From: Galeopsis tetrahit
Taxonomy: Eukaryota; Streptophyta; Magnoliopsida; Lamiales; Lamiaceae
DNA: 64,000 nt
Reading direction: 5' to 3'
Assembly: GCA_963675135.1 (NCBI GenBank)
Contig: OY776119.1
Location: forward strand, 81,895,727 to 81,959,726
Shown: piece by piece, positions 35,327-45,355 of the stretch
Layout: each line of letters starts with the position of its first letter
Numbering within the stretch: the first letter of the stretch is position 1
Made by a program: the position numbers and the translations under genes
The notes under the pieces: generated by a model
Seen by the model: only the letters and a program-made list of their open reading frames with translations
Told to the model about the DNA's origin: nothing
Databases searched by the model: none

Positions 35327-36804
35327 TTGACTTTGCAGGGCTGCAAGGACCCCATAAAGAAGAGAAGCATCAACAAGAAAACAGCATGGTACCTGGACAG
35401 TGGATGTTCAAGGCACATGACTGGAAACAAGGAGCTTCTCTCAGACTTCATAGAAAAAGATGGTCCTTCAGTAACCTTTGGAGACAGCTCTCAAGGAATC
35501 ACAAGAGGCTATGGTACATTAAACATTGGTAGTGTTAAAATTACTGATGTCTCATATGTCCTAGGCCTAAAATATAACATGCTGTCTATAAGTCAAATTT
35601 TTTATAAAGGATACTGTGTTGAATTTGCACCAAATGAATGTATCATCAAAAACAAATCAACACAACAGGTGCTACTAACAGGGGTGAGAAAGGGAAATGT
35701 CTATTTTGCAGATTGGAGCAAAACCCCTGAAGCAATTTGTCTTGTTGCCAAAAGCACAAATGAGCAAAGCTGGCTATGGCACAAGAGATTGAATCACCTG
35801 AACTTCAAAACCATCAACAAGATTGCAAGAAACTCTCTAGTTAAAGGGCTGCCAAATCAAGTGTTCACCAAAGAACACATATGCCAGCCATGTCAGGAAG
35901 GAAAGCAGATCAAAGCCTCATTCAAAGGAAAACCTGTCATCTCAACTGAGAGAGTTCTTCAACTACTGCATATGGATTTATTTGGGCCAATAATCCCAGT
36001 AAGTATAAATGGAAGAAAATATGCTTTAGTTGTTGTTGATGATTTTTCCAGGTACACTTGGGTAGTATTCTTGCTGAACAAAAAGGAGACCCAAGTCAAG
36101 CTACCTGAATTGATGATGAGATTGAGCAATGAAAAGGGCCTAAGCATTGTCAAGATCAGATCTGACAAAGGCACTGAATTCATAAACTCATACATCAATG
36201 AGTATTGCAGCAAGAATGGCATCACTCATGAAACTTCAGCAGCAAGAACACCTCAACAAAATGGGGTTGCTGAAAGAAGGAACAGGACCTTGAAGGAGGC
36301 AGCTAGAACCTTGATTGCTGAATCCAAATTGCCTAAAAGGTTCTGGGCTGAAGCCATTAGCACTACATGTCACACTCAAAACAGGTCCTTAATCACCAAA
36401 GGACAAGGTAAAACCCCATATCAAATATGGAAAGGTAGATTGCCCACCGTTGCCTATTTTCACATATTTGGTTGTAAGTGTTTCATCCATAATAATGGGA
36501 AAGAGAAATTGAAAGCTTTTGATAGCAAAGCTGATGAAGGAATATTTGTTGGATATTCACAAATCAGCAAGGCTTACAGAGTTTACAATTGCAAAACTCT
36601 TATTGTGGAAGAAACACCTCATGTTGTGTTTGATGAATCTGTTAATGAATTCAGGGATAGAAACCTGAATATTGATGAGATAACACAAAGAACAACCAGA
36701 TTAAGGCTTCAAAGCAAGGAAACAGTGTTTGTGGATGTTGCCCAGCCTGAACTTCATGAAAATCAAAAACTGGACAACCTACCTGATAGCAATCAACCAG
36801 TAGA
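35327..36804 (+). CDS. pol: Element B pol, protease and integrase
   Basis: Protease motif YLDSGCSRHMTG occurs near residue 26. The zinc finger follows (WHKRLNH ... CQPCQEGKQ), then the integrase core: D in LLHMDLFGP, D in IRSDKGTEF, E in NGVAERRNRTLKEAARTL. The C-terminal part includes GCKCFIHNNGK and VEETPHVVFDE. The pol frame is open from 35291, overlapping the gag end by about 34 bp, so no dedicated ATG is needed. The open frame runs on into the LINE fragment to 37438, producing an accidental 703-codon ORF that joins integrase to LINE sequence. Confidence 0.9.
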
Positions 36805-37661
36805 TAGATGGATATGGAGAGCAGGAAGCACGGGTGCCTTCAAAACAAGTGAGGCATATGCTATCATCTCAGCAGCAAACACATCAGTCAGGGACGGGGC
36901 AAACACGGGCGGAGAACTCTCAATGGTGTGGAGTAAACTTGTTCCATTAAAGGCAGCTACCTTGGCTTGGCAGATCATTCAAGATAGACTTCCTACTAAA
37001 ATGAATCTTCACAAGAGAAAGGTGATTCAAAATCTGGATGACGCGAGGTGTTCGCTGTGCGAAGAAGAACCTGAAACGACACTTCATTTATTTCTGGGGT
37101 GTAAATGGGTAAATCAACTGTGGTACAAATGTTACAATTGGCTTGGGCTCTGTTCTCCACTACACGGACAGATTAAAGAGCAGTTCTTGTTACACTCGGG
37201 ACTGCTGGGAAAAGGGCAGGGGCGTAAAGTGGCAACGGGAATATGGATTTGTTTAGTTTGGATCATATGGAGATGGAGAAATAAGAAGGTTTTCGAAAAC
37301 ATCAGCTGGAATTTAGGACAGATCTGTGATGAAGTGAAAGGCAGGCTTTGGAGTTGGTTCTCCTGCTACGGACATACCCTGAACAACAACGATTTTAAGG
37401 CATGGTTATCAGACCCTCGGGCGCAGATGAAAATTTAAATATCTGGGCGTTACAGCAGCTGTAGCACAGGGGCAATTGCTACTGTACTCTGATGCAGAAC
37501 ATCATCTGGGAGCCTGGTGTATTACTCATTCTCTAGTCTTTCTTTTGTTTCCTAATTTCATTGTCTATTGAGGTACTTCTGGTACCATCCGTGTTAATGT
37601 AATTACCCCTTGGGGGATATTATTATTAATAAAACTTCTTGCTTGACCAAAAAAAAAAAAA
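36805..37661 (+). mobile_element. 5'-truncated LINE insertion in element B pol
   Basis: The insert encodes the zf-RVT domain found at the C-terminus of plant L1-type LINE ORF2: WIWRAGSTGAFKTSEAY, VPLKAATLAWQIIQDRLPT, RCSLCEEEPETTLHLFLGC with Cys/His ligands, and VWIIWRWRNKKVFE. Stop TAA is at 37436-37438. A 3' UTR and a poly-A run (37649-37661) complete it. It is bounded by a 17-bp duplication AGCAATCAACCAGTAGA (36788-36804, 37662-37678). Removing 857 + 17 bp restores the frame between integrase and RT. The G+C-richer, CG-containing wording differs from the neighbouring copia sequence. Confidence 0.95.
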
Positions 37662-39596
37662 AGCAATCAACCAGTAGACAACCAACCTGAAGGAGAAATC
37701 GAACTGACTGACCCCATCCCAGTTCAAAACCAGGTAACAACTACCAATGAAGAAGCACGCAATGCTGAGGTAGTTAATGGATCCACTATTCAAGGGGGAA
37801 CCAATGAAAATGTCAACTTATCTGACAATGAGGACAACACCCCTGAATATGATCCTGAACTTGATCCTTCAATTAACTTTCCTGAATTTAATGAATCTAG
37901 TGATCCAACTTCAGATGAGGACAATCCTCCTGAAAGGATCAGGACTAGAAGGACTTGGTTGTAAGACCACCCATCTAGCCTGATACTTGGTAATCCAAGT
38001 GAAGGGATCAAAACTAGAAGATTTCATGGAGAAAGTGCTCTGTTTTGTTGTTTTCTTTCAGAACAGGAACCTAAAGACATTGAGGAAGCACTACAAGACA
38101 CCAACTGGATCATAGCCATGCAAGAAGAGCTGAATCAGTTTACCAGAAATGAAGTTTGGGAGCTGGTAGACAGGCCAACTCATCAAGATGTCATTGGAAC
38201 TAAATGGGTGTTTAAAAACAAGAAAAATGAAAATGACATCATTGTGAGAAACAAAGCAAGACTGGTGGCCAAAGGATATTGTCAATCTGAAGGGATTGAT
38301 TATGATGAGACTTTTGCTCCAGTGGCCAGACTTGAGGCAATCAGACTCTTCCTAGCATATGCAGCTCACAAGAGATTCAAGGTGTATCAAATGGATGTGA
38401 AGAGTGCATTTCTCAATGGGGTGCTCAAAGAAGAAGTATATGTGGAACAGCCCCCAGGTTTTGAAGAAGGAGACAAGGTGTACAGATTGAAGAAAGCTCT
38501 CTATGGCTTAAAGCAAGCTCCAAGAGCTTGGTATGACACCTTATCACAGTTCCTTCTAGATCATGGCTTTGTCAAAGGTACTGTTGACAGAACCTTGTTT
38601 AGAATCTGTGAAGGAGATGATATTTTGTTAGTCCAAATCTATGTGGATGACATTATATTTGGATCTCCAAATGAGAAGTTATGTGAGAAGTTCTCCAAAC
38701 TCATGCAAAGCAAATTTGAGATGTCCATGATGGGATTGATGAATTTCTTCTTAGGACTTCAAGTCACTCAATCAAAGAAGGGAATATTCATCAATCAGGC
38801 CAAGTATACAAGAGACATGATCAAGAAATTTGGATGTGCTACAAGCAAGCCAGTCAGAATTCCTATGAATACTAACTGGAAAATGGATCCTGATGAAAGT
38901 GGAGAGTCAACAAACTCCACTAATTACAGGGGAATCATAGGATCCTTGCTATATCTCACTGCAAGCAGGCCTGATATCACATTTGCAGTTGGAGTATGTG
39001 CAAGATTTCAAGCTAATCCAAAGAAGAGCCATCTTGATGCTGCCAAGAGAATTCTAAGATATCTCAAGGGATCTGAGAATCTTGGATTATGGTATCCAGC
39101 TGATGACAACATTGAGCTCACTGGATATTCAGATGCAGACTATGGAGGATGCAGAATTGACAAAAAATCCACCTCAGGAACTTGTCAATTCTTGGGCAGC
39201 AAGCTTATCTCATGGTTCTCCAAGAAGCAAAATACAGTTGCAACTTCAACAACTGAAGCTGAGTATGTAGCAGCTGGAAGTTGTTGTGCTCAGATACTTT
39301 GGCTCAGGCAACAATTGAGAGATTACAAAGTAATCTCAAATGAAGTGCCAATATTCTGTGACAACAATAGTGCAATTGCTATCTCACAGAATCCAGTGCT
39401 CCACACCAGATGCAAGCATGTGGATATAAAGCATCACTTCATAAGTGATCATGTGGAAAAGAAAGATATCAAGCTTGTCAAAATCCACACTGATAAGCAA
39501 AAAGCTGATATCTTGACTAAACCATTGGCTGAAGCAAGGTTCTTAGAATTATCAGCTGAATTGGGCTTACTTGATCCAGGAAAGATGGAGAAATGA
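37662..39596 (+). pseudogene. Element B pol linker, reverse transcriptase and RNase H
   Basis: 37662-37964 is the acidic integrase-RT linker (NFPEFNESSDPTSDEDNPPER) and ends in TAA at 37962-37964. The same frame is then open from 37965 to 39596. RT motifs: QMDVKSAFLNG, YGLKQAPRAWYD, YVDDIIFGSPN. RNase H motifs: GYSDADYGGCRIDKKSTSG, STTEAEYVAAGSCC, CDNNSAIAI, DILTKPLAEA. All catalytic residues are present, so only the linker stop and the LINE break pol. Confidence 0.9.
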
Positions 39597-40267
39597 AGGA
39601 AGGAAGCTCATAAGAAGGGGGAAATTCATTAAAAATGAATTTCAGCAAAGTTGACCAACCTCACTGAAGCAGTCAGCCAAACAGGGAAACTCAGCAAAGT
39701 TGTCCCTATGATGTTCAGCAATGTTGGTCAGGAGCCTTGTCCAAGTGGGACCCAGTCAGCAATGTTGGGACCCACTCAGGCAAGCTAATCAGGCAGTTTG
39801 ACCTTCACAGAAATCAAAGCACATCTCAGGATGTTTGTCCGAGTTAATCAGATAATTTTTGCTATTTTTGGCATTGATTAGACATTTAAAAGAATTCTTG
39901 ATCCTAGAGTAGGCCATTTTTAGGATGGCGTGTACTATGAAAATCTTTGCCCCCAAAACAGCAAATCAGCATTAAATGCAAAATCTTAAATAAGATTACA
40001 TGAATTCTTGAGCCACCATCAAGACCATTGATTTGCATTCAAAACTCCATCGAACCATTGAAAGCCCACTACCCCTCTAAATCCAAACGGTTTTCAAAAA
40101 TACCCACTGTTATATTCCATTAACCAACGGTTAATAAATTTCATCCATATATAAACTCCTCAATTTTCACTGTCCTCCTCACGCACTCATATTCCCAAAC
40201 CTTTGAATTCTCAAAACCTCTAAACCTGCAACTTTTCTCCAAAACCTTCCTTCTCTCAAATCTATCC
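39597..40267 (+). promoter_or_regulatory. Spacer with extra polypurine tract and a TATA box ahead of the extra ORF
   Basis: 39613-39625 contains AAGAAGGGGGAAA, a second copy of the polypurine tract used before the 3' LTR. At 40148-40155 there is a perfect TATATAAA box followed by a pyrimidine-rich stretch (CACTGTCCTCCTCAC) about 30 bp later and the ATG at 40268. This is the layout of a plant core promoter with an 85-90-base leader, and suggests the extra ORF may be transcribed separately. Inference from sequence only. Confidence 0.45.
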
Positions 40268-41191
40268 ATGGCACCAAAACTCAAGAGAGAAGAACTTGTA
40301 GATTTCAATGATTCCTCCTTGGACATTGATTTCTCTTATCTCAGTAACCCAAACTCCTTATGGTTTGAAAAGCTGGTTGCCTTTGACAGCCTAGACAAGG
40401 AGGTTGAGCCAGTACTCCATTGGCTTAGGGAAGCAGGCCTGGAAAAGTTTCTTGGCACCAAGCCTGACTCATGCCTGAATCCATTTATGGCAGAATTCTT
40501 TGCCCATCTAAAATGGAAGGGCAAGAAGGGTGATGTGTGCACTAAGCTCACATATGCTGAGGAAGATGAAGAAGAAGAAAGTCAACACACAATCATCTTC
40601 ACTGCAGAGGATTTAGAAGCTAGCTTTGGGCTACCCTCAGAAGGCCAAAATCCTGAATCATACAAGGAAGGAGATGATCAGGAGTTCTACTTTCCATGGC
40701 TGCTTACACCCAAAAAGCTTGTTAGTGCTCAGAACAAAAACACTTTAAAACCTGTTTATAGGCACTTATTTGATTGTGTGGTGAAAAGTTTGTTAAGTCA
40801 CTCTGGGAGTGTTGAACAAATCAGCATGCCAAAGCTCAGGGTAATGGCTGCTGTGATTGACTCTGCTGAAAAAAGAGTCAAATTTGATTGGAAAAGTTTT
40901 ATTTTGGACAAGATGATGAATGAGAAATACAAGTTCAAAGAGGTGAAACACCACAAGGTGGTGGTTGATGGAAAACTCCAGTTCTGCACAAGAGCCAGCC
41001 TGCTCTTGGAAAGATTTGCTCATTACACTCATCTACAAGCAAAGCCAAAGCCTTTTCCTGCACAAAAGGTGATGTTTAGAAAAATGTCTTCTAAGACAGA
41101 GAAGAGAAAGCAGGAGGCTGCCTCTAAGAAAGTTGTTGCAATTGTCCCAGTCACAAGAGCCTCTCCAAGAAAGAGGAAAGCTCAACCATAA
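40268..41191 (+). CDS. Element B extra ORF 1 (putative plant transposon protein type)
   Basis: The 307-codon ORF has a clean ATG (CCATGG context). The protein has a mostly helical-looking domain: LDKEVEPVLHWLREAGLEKFLG, NPFMAEFFAHLKWKG, FTAEDLEASFGLPSEG, KPVYRHLFDCVVKSLL, KLRVMAAVIDSAEKRVKFDWKSFILDKMM. This resembles the domain in element C's extra ORF (FEFYANV, ITPRMINIIL, KWRRMI). The C-terminus is lysine/arginine-rich (ASPRKRKAQP), a possible nuclear localisation or nucleic-acid-binding tail. It ends at TAA 41189-41191; the next ORF is in the same frame after 24 bases. Function unknown; no membrane span or signal peptide. Confidence 0.7.
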   Translation: MAPKLKREELVDFNDSSLDIDFSYLSNPNSLWFEKLVAFDSLDKEVEPVLHWLREAGLEKFLGTKPDSCLNPFMAEFFAHLKWKGKKGDVCTKLTYAEEDEEEESQHTIIFTAEDLEASFGLPSEGQNPESYKEGDDQEFYFPWLLTPKKLVSAQNKNTLKPVYRHLFDCVVKSLLSHSGSVEQISMPKLRVMAAVIDSAEKRVKFDWKSFILDKMMNEKYKFKEVKHHKVVVDGKLQFCTRASLLLERFAHYTHLQAKPKPFPAQKVMFRKMSSKTEKRKQEAASKKVVAIVPVTRASPRKRKAQP

Positions 41192-41215
41192 AAAACTCAG
41201 CCAAAAATTAAGAAG

Positions 41216-44200
41216 ATGAAGAAGATTCTGAGTGAATCTTCCCCTGAAAGCCTGTCAAGAAGTGGAGGAGCCACCTCTGAAGAAATTGAGAAGGTTGCTG
41301 AAGAAGGTGTCAACCTTCCTGAAGAAAGTGTGGAAGTCAGAGAGGTTGTCCCCTTACAGCCTGAAAGTGTAACTGAATTCAGAGATCTTGACCTGCCAAC
41401 AAGATCAGAAAGAAGAAAAAGAATCATCAAAACCTCTGAGAAGCAAAGACTGATGGAGGAGGAGATAAGGAAGAAAGAATTTTTCAGGGAGATCAGGCAA
41501 GCTAGCAGATCTAACTCCAAATCCAAATCAAAGCCCAACAGCCCTGAAGCCAACTCCCCTGATATTCAATCAGAAAGAATATCCCCATCAAGGCATGAAG
41601 AAGAGGAGTGCAAGACTCCTGAAGATGCCCCAATCATTGCCAAGAAGGTTTACTCCCCTGAAGGTGCCCCTGATAGATCAGGTATTGATGTGCTGGCAGA
41701 TTTGGTTAATCTTGAGGATAGACCTTTTTCCCCACTTGATCAAAGACTTCTTTCCTATACCAAGCTTCTTGAAACTGTTCTTCAAAAAGGTGATCAAGTT
41801 GCTCTCCCACCCATTCCAGCCATTCCAATTACCTCTTCAGGCACATTGCTCTCAAAAGCACCTGAATCCCAACTTGCTTTAAGCTCTAACCCTTCTGAAC
41901 CCAACCTTCCTGAATCCCAAACCAACCTTCCTGAATCCCAAACCAACCCTCCTGAATCCCAAACCAACTCCTCTGAAGATGAAAGTGGTGAAGAATACAC
42001 TTATGAGGGGATGCTAAGGCAGATTGCCAAGGCTAATGTGGATGCACTTTACCCAGGGTTGAAGGACTATCCTAGACTGCAGCAACAGTTCTATGATCTC
42101 AGAGCTCTTGTTGAGATCAAGGATAGAACTATGGTGGAAATAGCTCAAGCTATTCAGGACAAAGGGGCAAGCTGGTGGCAAGTTGAAGATAACAGGCTCT
42201 TAAACTTTGCAAATGTGAAGAAATCCAGTGTGTTAACCACTGAGGCCCTGTTTTGCACAATTGTCTCAGAGAAGGTGCAAGCTGAGAAAGAAAGAATTGC
42301 ACAAGGACTCAGGCACCCTGATAGTCCATCTGATGATGATGATGATGATGATGATAACACCAATCCCAACCCTCCAGGCCTCAACTCTGCTCAGGTACAT
42401 TATTTGACTTATCATTCTGAAAAGGACTCTGATCATTCAGAGGAGTTGACCAAAGATGGTGACTCAGTCCAAGATGCATTGGCCAAGGATGGTTCTTTTG
42501 AACCTGAGGCACATCTTGACAATGTTGAGACTTCCATGGGAGAAGCTGGTTTGGCTAAAGCCTCATCAATGTCAGGTCAGTTGGACATTGACCAGCCTTT
42601 AGTCATTCAGGATGACTCAGTGGCCTTGGGATGCCCAAGCACTGTGATCTCCCAACAACTGCCCTCTGTGGATCCTGTTGAGGATATAGAGGTGTCAGGT
42701 TTAGGAATAGAAGGAGTTGAAAAGGCTATTAGTGATAAAAAATCAGAGGGAGATGATGGTGAGGATTGTGTGATTACAGGTTCCCTGAGTGCACCAATCA
42801 TAGAGGGAGATGAAGTAGAAATGTTGGGTGCAGCCCAATATGAGAGTCAGGCTATTCTTCAAGTCAAATCTGAACTTGATGAATCCCTTGGTGAAAGGAG
42901 GCCTGATTCTCCAGAGAATGTGAGATTATCTATAGAAAGAGAAGAAAAGAATATAGTTGAAAAAGAGAGAGAGGGTGCTGATGTATCAGGCCCTATGGGA
43001 GATAAAAAGAATGAGGGTGTTGAGGGAGATTTTACTAACACTCTTAGTTTTGCAGATTCTGTTGCTGCCACAATTGAACAAATTTTTGCAGATGCCCCCC
43101 TGACAGATATACCAGTTGCTGCTGACACTGACCTTGAAACAGTCTCAGCAAATGTGTCCACACTGAACCAGATTTACTTTGAGCAAGCCAACACAACTGA
43201 GGCTAACTTTCAGATTGCTACTCAGACTGCTTCCATTATTGGAGAACAGTCAGAGAAGTTGGACAAACTGGTCAAGGAGGTTGGTAAGGCACATGCAACA
43301 ACTATTGATACTCTTGATGGCCAAGGAAAAACTTTAGCCTCTGTGGAGATGAGGCTAACTGGCTCAGAAAAGGTGATCCTGCCCACATTGGATGCAAGGA
43401 TATGTGGAGTTGAAACTGGACTGCAAACAGTTTCAACTGAAGTGACAAAGGCCAAAGATGCTATGGTAAAATTCACAAGATCTGTGAAGAAAGAGCAGAA
43501 GGGTCTCAAAGATATGTATAAGCATAATGTGAAAGCTTTGAGAAAGACAATCAAGGATGCTCTAAGGCAGAGAACAGTAGCTCAGAGGAAGAAGGCAGAA
43601 GAATTAAAAGCTGCAATGGTGAAAGAGGCTGCTGAAAAGTTCACTGTTGAACTCATGGCCAAAGTGTCTGATCAAGTTGTGGCCAATCTCACTGAACAAC
43701 TTCAGGCCAAACTTGATCAATCACTGAAAGCCACATTGGATGCAATTGTTACTCAAAAGATGAAGCCAGTTCACACTTTTTTGAGCATGGCAGATGATAA
43801 AATGCAAAACATTCATGATGAGAATGTTTACCTACTGCAGGAGTTGAAGTCCCTCACTCATTCTCACTCACATCTCTCTGTCACTATGAGTGACTTGAAG
43901 CCCCAGTGTTTTGATAATGCCAAAAAGGGGGAAAGAGAGAGAGCAAGGGCAAAGGGAACCTTGGTGATTGGTAAATCCAAGGGAAAGGAGAAGGTTCCTG
44001 AAAGTGAGGAGGAGGCAGTAGAAGATATTGGGAAAGGCAAAGGCCCAATGAACATTGAAGACTTGACTGAGGAAGAACATATTCAAATTGCTGTCAAAGA
44101 GTCCATGATGTCAGCAATGGAGAGTCAGGCAAGGAGGCAACAAAGGCCTGGTGGTGAGTCAGCTGGACTTGACCCCAAAGAAAAGGTTGCTGAAGTAAGG

Positions 44201-45046
44201 GAGAAGGTGACAAGGTCATCTGAAAGAAAGAGGAAGGAATTGGAAGCCTTCAATGAATTCCCAACCAGCCTGACTTTGCCTTCAGAATTTCAATCTGAAG
44301 AATCTATTCCAGCAAGGAAATCCAAGAGAATGAAGAAAGCAGCCCAGATTCCTGCTATTGAAGAAGAAGAAGTTGAAGAGGAAGTACAGGACAGAGAGCC
44401 TGAAGTAGTTATGCCCAAGCTTGCTGATGATCCTTCTAAGTTATTTGAAGAAGGATTTGGGAAAGATCCAGAGACTCAGGAGAAGCTAGCTCTTCTAAGA
44501 GCTAAAGAAAGAATGGATCAGTTGGTTGAGGCCAACAAAGCAAGAGATGGAAGAAGGGCAAACTTCAAAGCTCCAAGAAGAAGGGCTTCTTACAGAAGAC
44601 TCAAACCTCAAATGCTGCAAAGATGGGACACTCAGTACCCTCACCATGATAAGTGGGTTCCAATCTCACTGAATGATGCATGGGAGGAGGCCAAGAGAAG
44701 TTTTGTATATGACTTTTATGTCATTGGTAAGTGGCTTGGAGAGAGTGTGGATGAGGTCTTTGTCCAGTTTATGTTTGAGAACCACAGGGACCTCTACCAA
44801 AAGCTGTTTGCAGCAGCTGAGATGGCAAGAGTCGAATTCAAGGCCCCTGGTCCTATTCAGTACATGCCTCCTAAGTTCAATGGGAACTTAATTGATGAGG
44901 GAAAGATTCTGGAAGAGTTTATCAACATCATGAAGATGGAGAAGCTAAAGCCTGGCCCTAGAGGAACCAACAAGGAGATCTGGGAACTAAAGAAGAGAGT
45001 ATGGGCTCAGTATGGCATTGCTCCTCAGGAAGATGGAACTCTGTGA
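41216..45046 (+). CDS. Element B extra ORF 2, 1276-codon coiled-coil protein of unknown function
   Basis: In frame with the preceding ORF. Parts in order: a basic/acidic disordered N-terminus; three perfect 7-residue repeats (NLPESQT type) at 41903-41965; an aspartate run; an acidic region to about residue 600; a long coiled coil (about 640-880: SEKLDKLVKEVGKAHATTI, LKDMYKHNVKALRKTIKDAL, AKLDQSLKATLDAIV); basic clusters (RKSKRMKKAA); a short C-terminal domain (WVPISLNDAWEEAKRSFVYDFYVIGKW, ENHRDLYQKLF). No transmembrane segment. The ORF fills the space from pol to the polypurine tract. The long open frame in a mobile element suggests selection or a recent origin. I do not recognise a family; Sirevirus env-like ORFs occupy this position. 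Confidence 0.7.
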   Translation: MKKILSESSPESLSRSGGATSEEIEKVAEEGVNLPEESVEVREVVPLQPESVTEFRDLDLPTRSERRKRIIKTSEKQRLMEEEIRKKEFFREIRQASRSNSKSKSKPNSPEANSPDIQSERISPSRHEEEECKTPEDAPIIAKKVYSPEGAPDRSGIDVLADLVNLEDRPFSPLDQRLLSYTKLLETVLQKGDQVALPPIPAIPITSSGTLLSKAPESQLALSSNPSEPNLPESQTNLPESQTNPPESQTNSSEDESGEEYTYEGMLRQIAKANVDALYPGLKDYPRLQQQFYDLRALVEIKDRTMVEIAQAIQDKGASWWQVEDNRLLNFANVKKSSVLTTEALFCTIVSEKVQAEKERIAQGLRHPDSPSDDDDDDDDNTNPNPPGLNSAQVHYLTYHSEKDSDHSEELTKDGDSVQDALAKDGSFEPEAHLDNVETSMGEAGLAKASSMSGQLDIDQPLVIQDDSVALGCPSTVISQQLPSVDPVEDIEVSGLGIEGVEKAISDKKSEGDDGEDCVITGSLSAPIIEGDEVEMLGAAQYESQAILQVKSELDESLGERRPDSPENVRLSIEREEKNIVEKEREGADVSGPMGDKKNEGVEGDFTNTLSFADSVAATIEQIFADAPLTDIPVAADTDLETVSANVSTLNQIYFEQANTTEANFQIATQTASIIGEQSEKLDKLVKEVGKAHATTIDTLDGQGKTLASVEMRLTGSEKVILPTLDARICGVETGLQTVSTEVTKAKDAMVKFTRSVKKEQKGLKDMYKHNVKALRKTIKDALRQRTVAQRKKAEELKAAMVKEAAEKFTVELMAKVSDQVVANLTEQLQAKLDQSLKATLDAIVTQKMKPVHTFLSMADDKMQNIHDENVYLLQELKSLTHSHSHLSVTMSDLKPQCFDNAKKGERERARAKGTLVIGKSKGKEKVPESEEEAVEDIGKGKGPMNIEDLTEEEHIQIAVKESMMSAMESQARRQQRPGGESAGLDPKEKVAEVREKVTRSSERKRKELEAFNEFPTSLTLPSEFQSEESIPARKSKRMKKAAQIPAIEEEEVEEEVQDREPEVVMPKLADDPSKLFEEGFGKDPETQEKLALLRAKERMDQLVEANKARDGRRANFKAPRRRASYRRLKPQMLQRWDTQYPHHDKWVPISLNDAWEEAKRSFVYDFYVIGKWLGESVDEVFVQFMFENHRDLYQKLFAAAEMARVEFKAPGPIQYMPPKFNGNLIDEGKILEEFINIMKMEKLKPGPRGTNKEIWELKKRVWAQYGIAPQEDGTL

Positions 45047-45341
45047 TGGATAAGTTCTCTGTTTCCCTATTTTACTGTTATGATTTATGTTGTTATTCTG
45101 CTACTCTAGATCAGTGAGTCCTTTTGATTTTCAGCTCTGTAATGGTTTATCACATATATAAAAGGATCACTATGTTTTTATCAAGAGATAACAACTCATT
45201 ATCTCAACTAACCTAACATGACATACCTCACTTGATTTATTGTGCTAACAGTTTCTTTCAGGCAAGTTGACCAGTTCACTCTTCCTGAAGGTAATGTATA
45301 ATATAAGTCAAGGTTCCTTTGTAATAGGTCTTGGCATCATC
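45047..45341 (+). other. 3' untranslated segment of element B
   Basis: No ORF; leads to the polypurine tract. AT-rich with no other recognisable signal. Confidence 0.6.
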
Positions 45342-45355
45342 AAAAAGGGGGAAAT
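45342..45355 (+). other. Polypurine tract of element B
   Basis: AAAAAGGGGGAAAT lies immediately before the 3' LTR start TGTTGGG. A second copy lies at about 39613 and a similar AAAAAGGGGGAAAG occurs inside extra ORF 2 at about 43921. Confidence 0.9.

Noticed and set aside
35303..35335. Classical -1 slippery heptamer at the element B gag-pol overlap
   Set aside because: No X-XXY-YYZ sequence sits in the gag frame there; only the frame offset itself is supported.
41216..45046. Envelope glycoprotein
   Set aside because: No signal peptide, transmembrane stretch or typical glycoprotein features were visible; only the genomic position matches.
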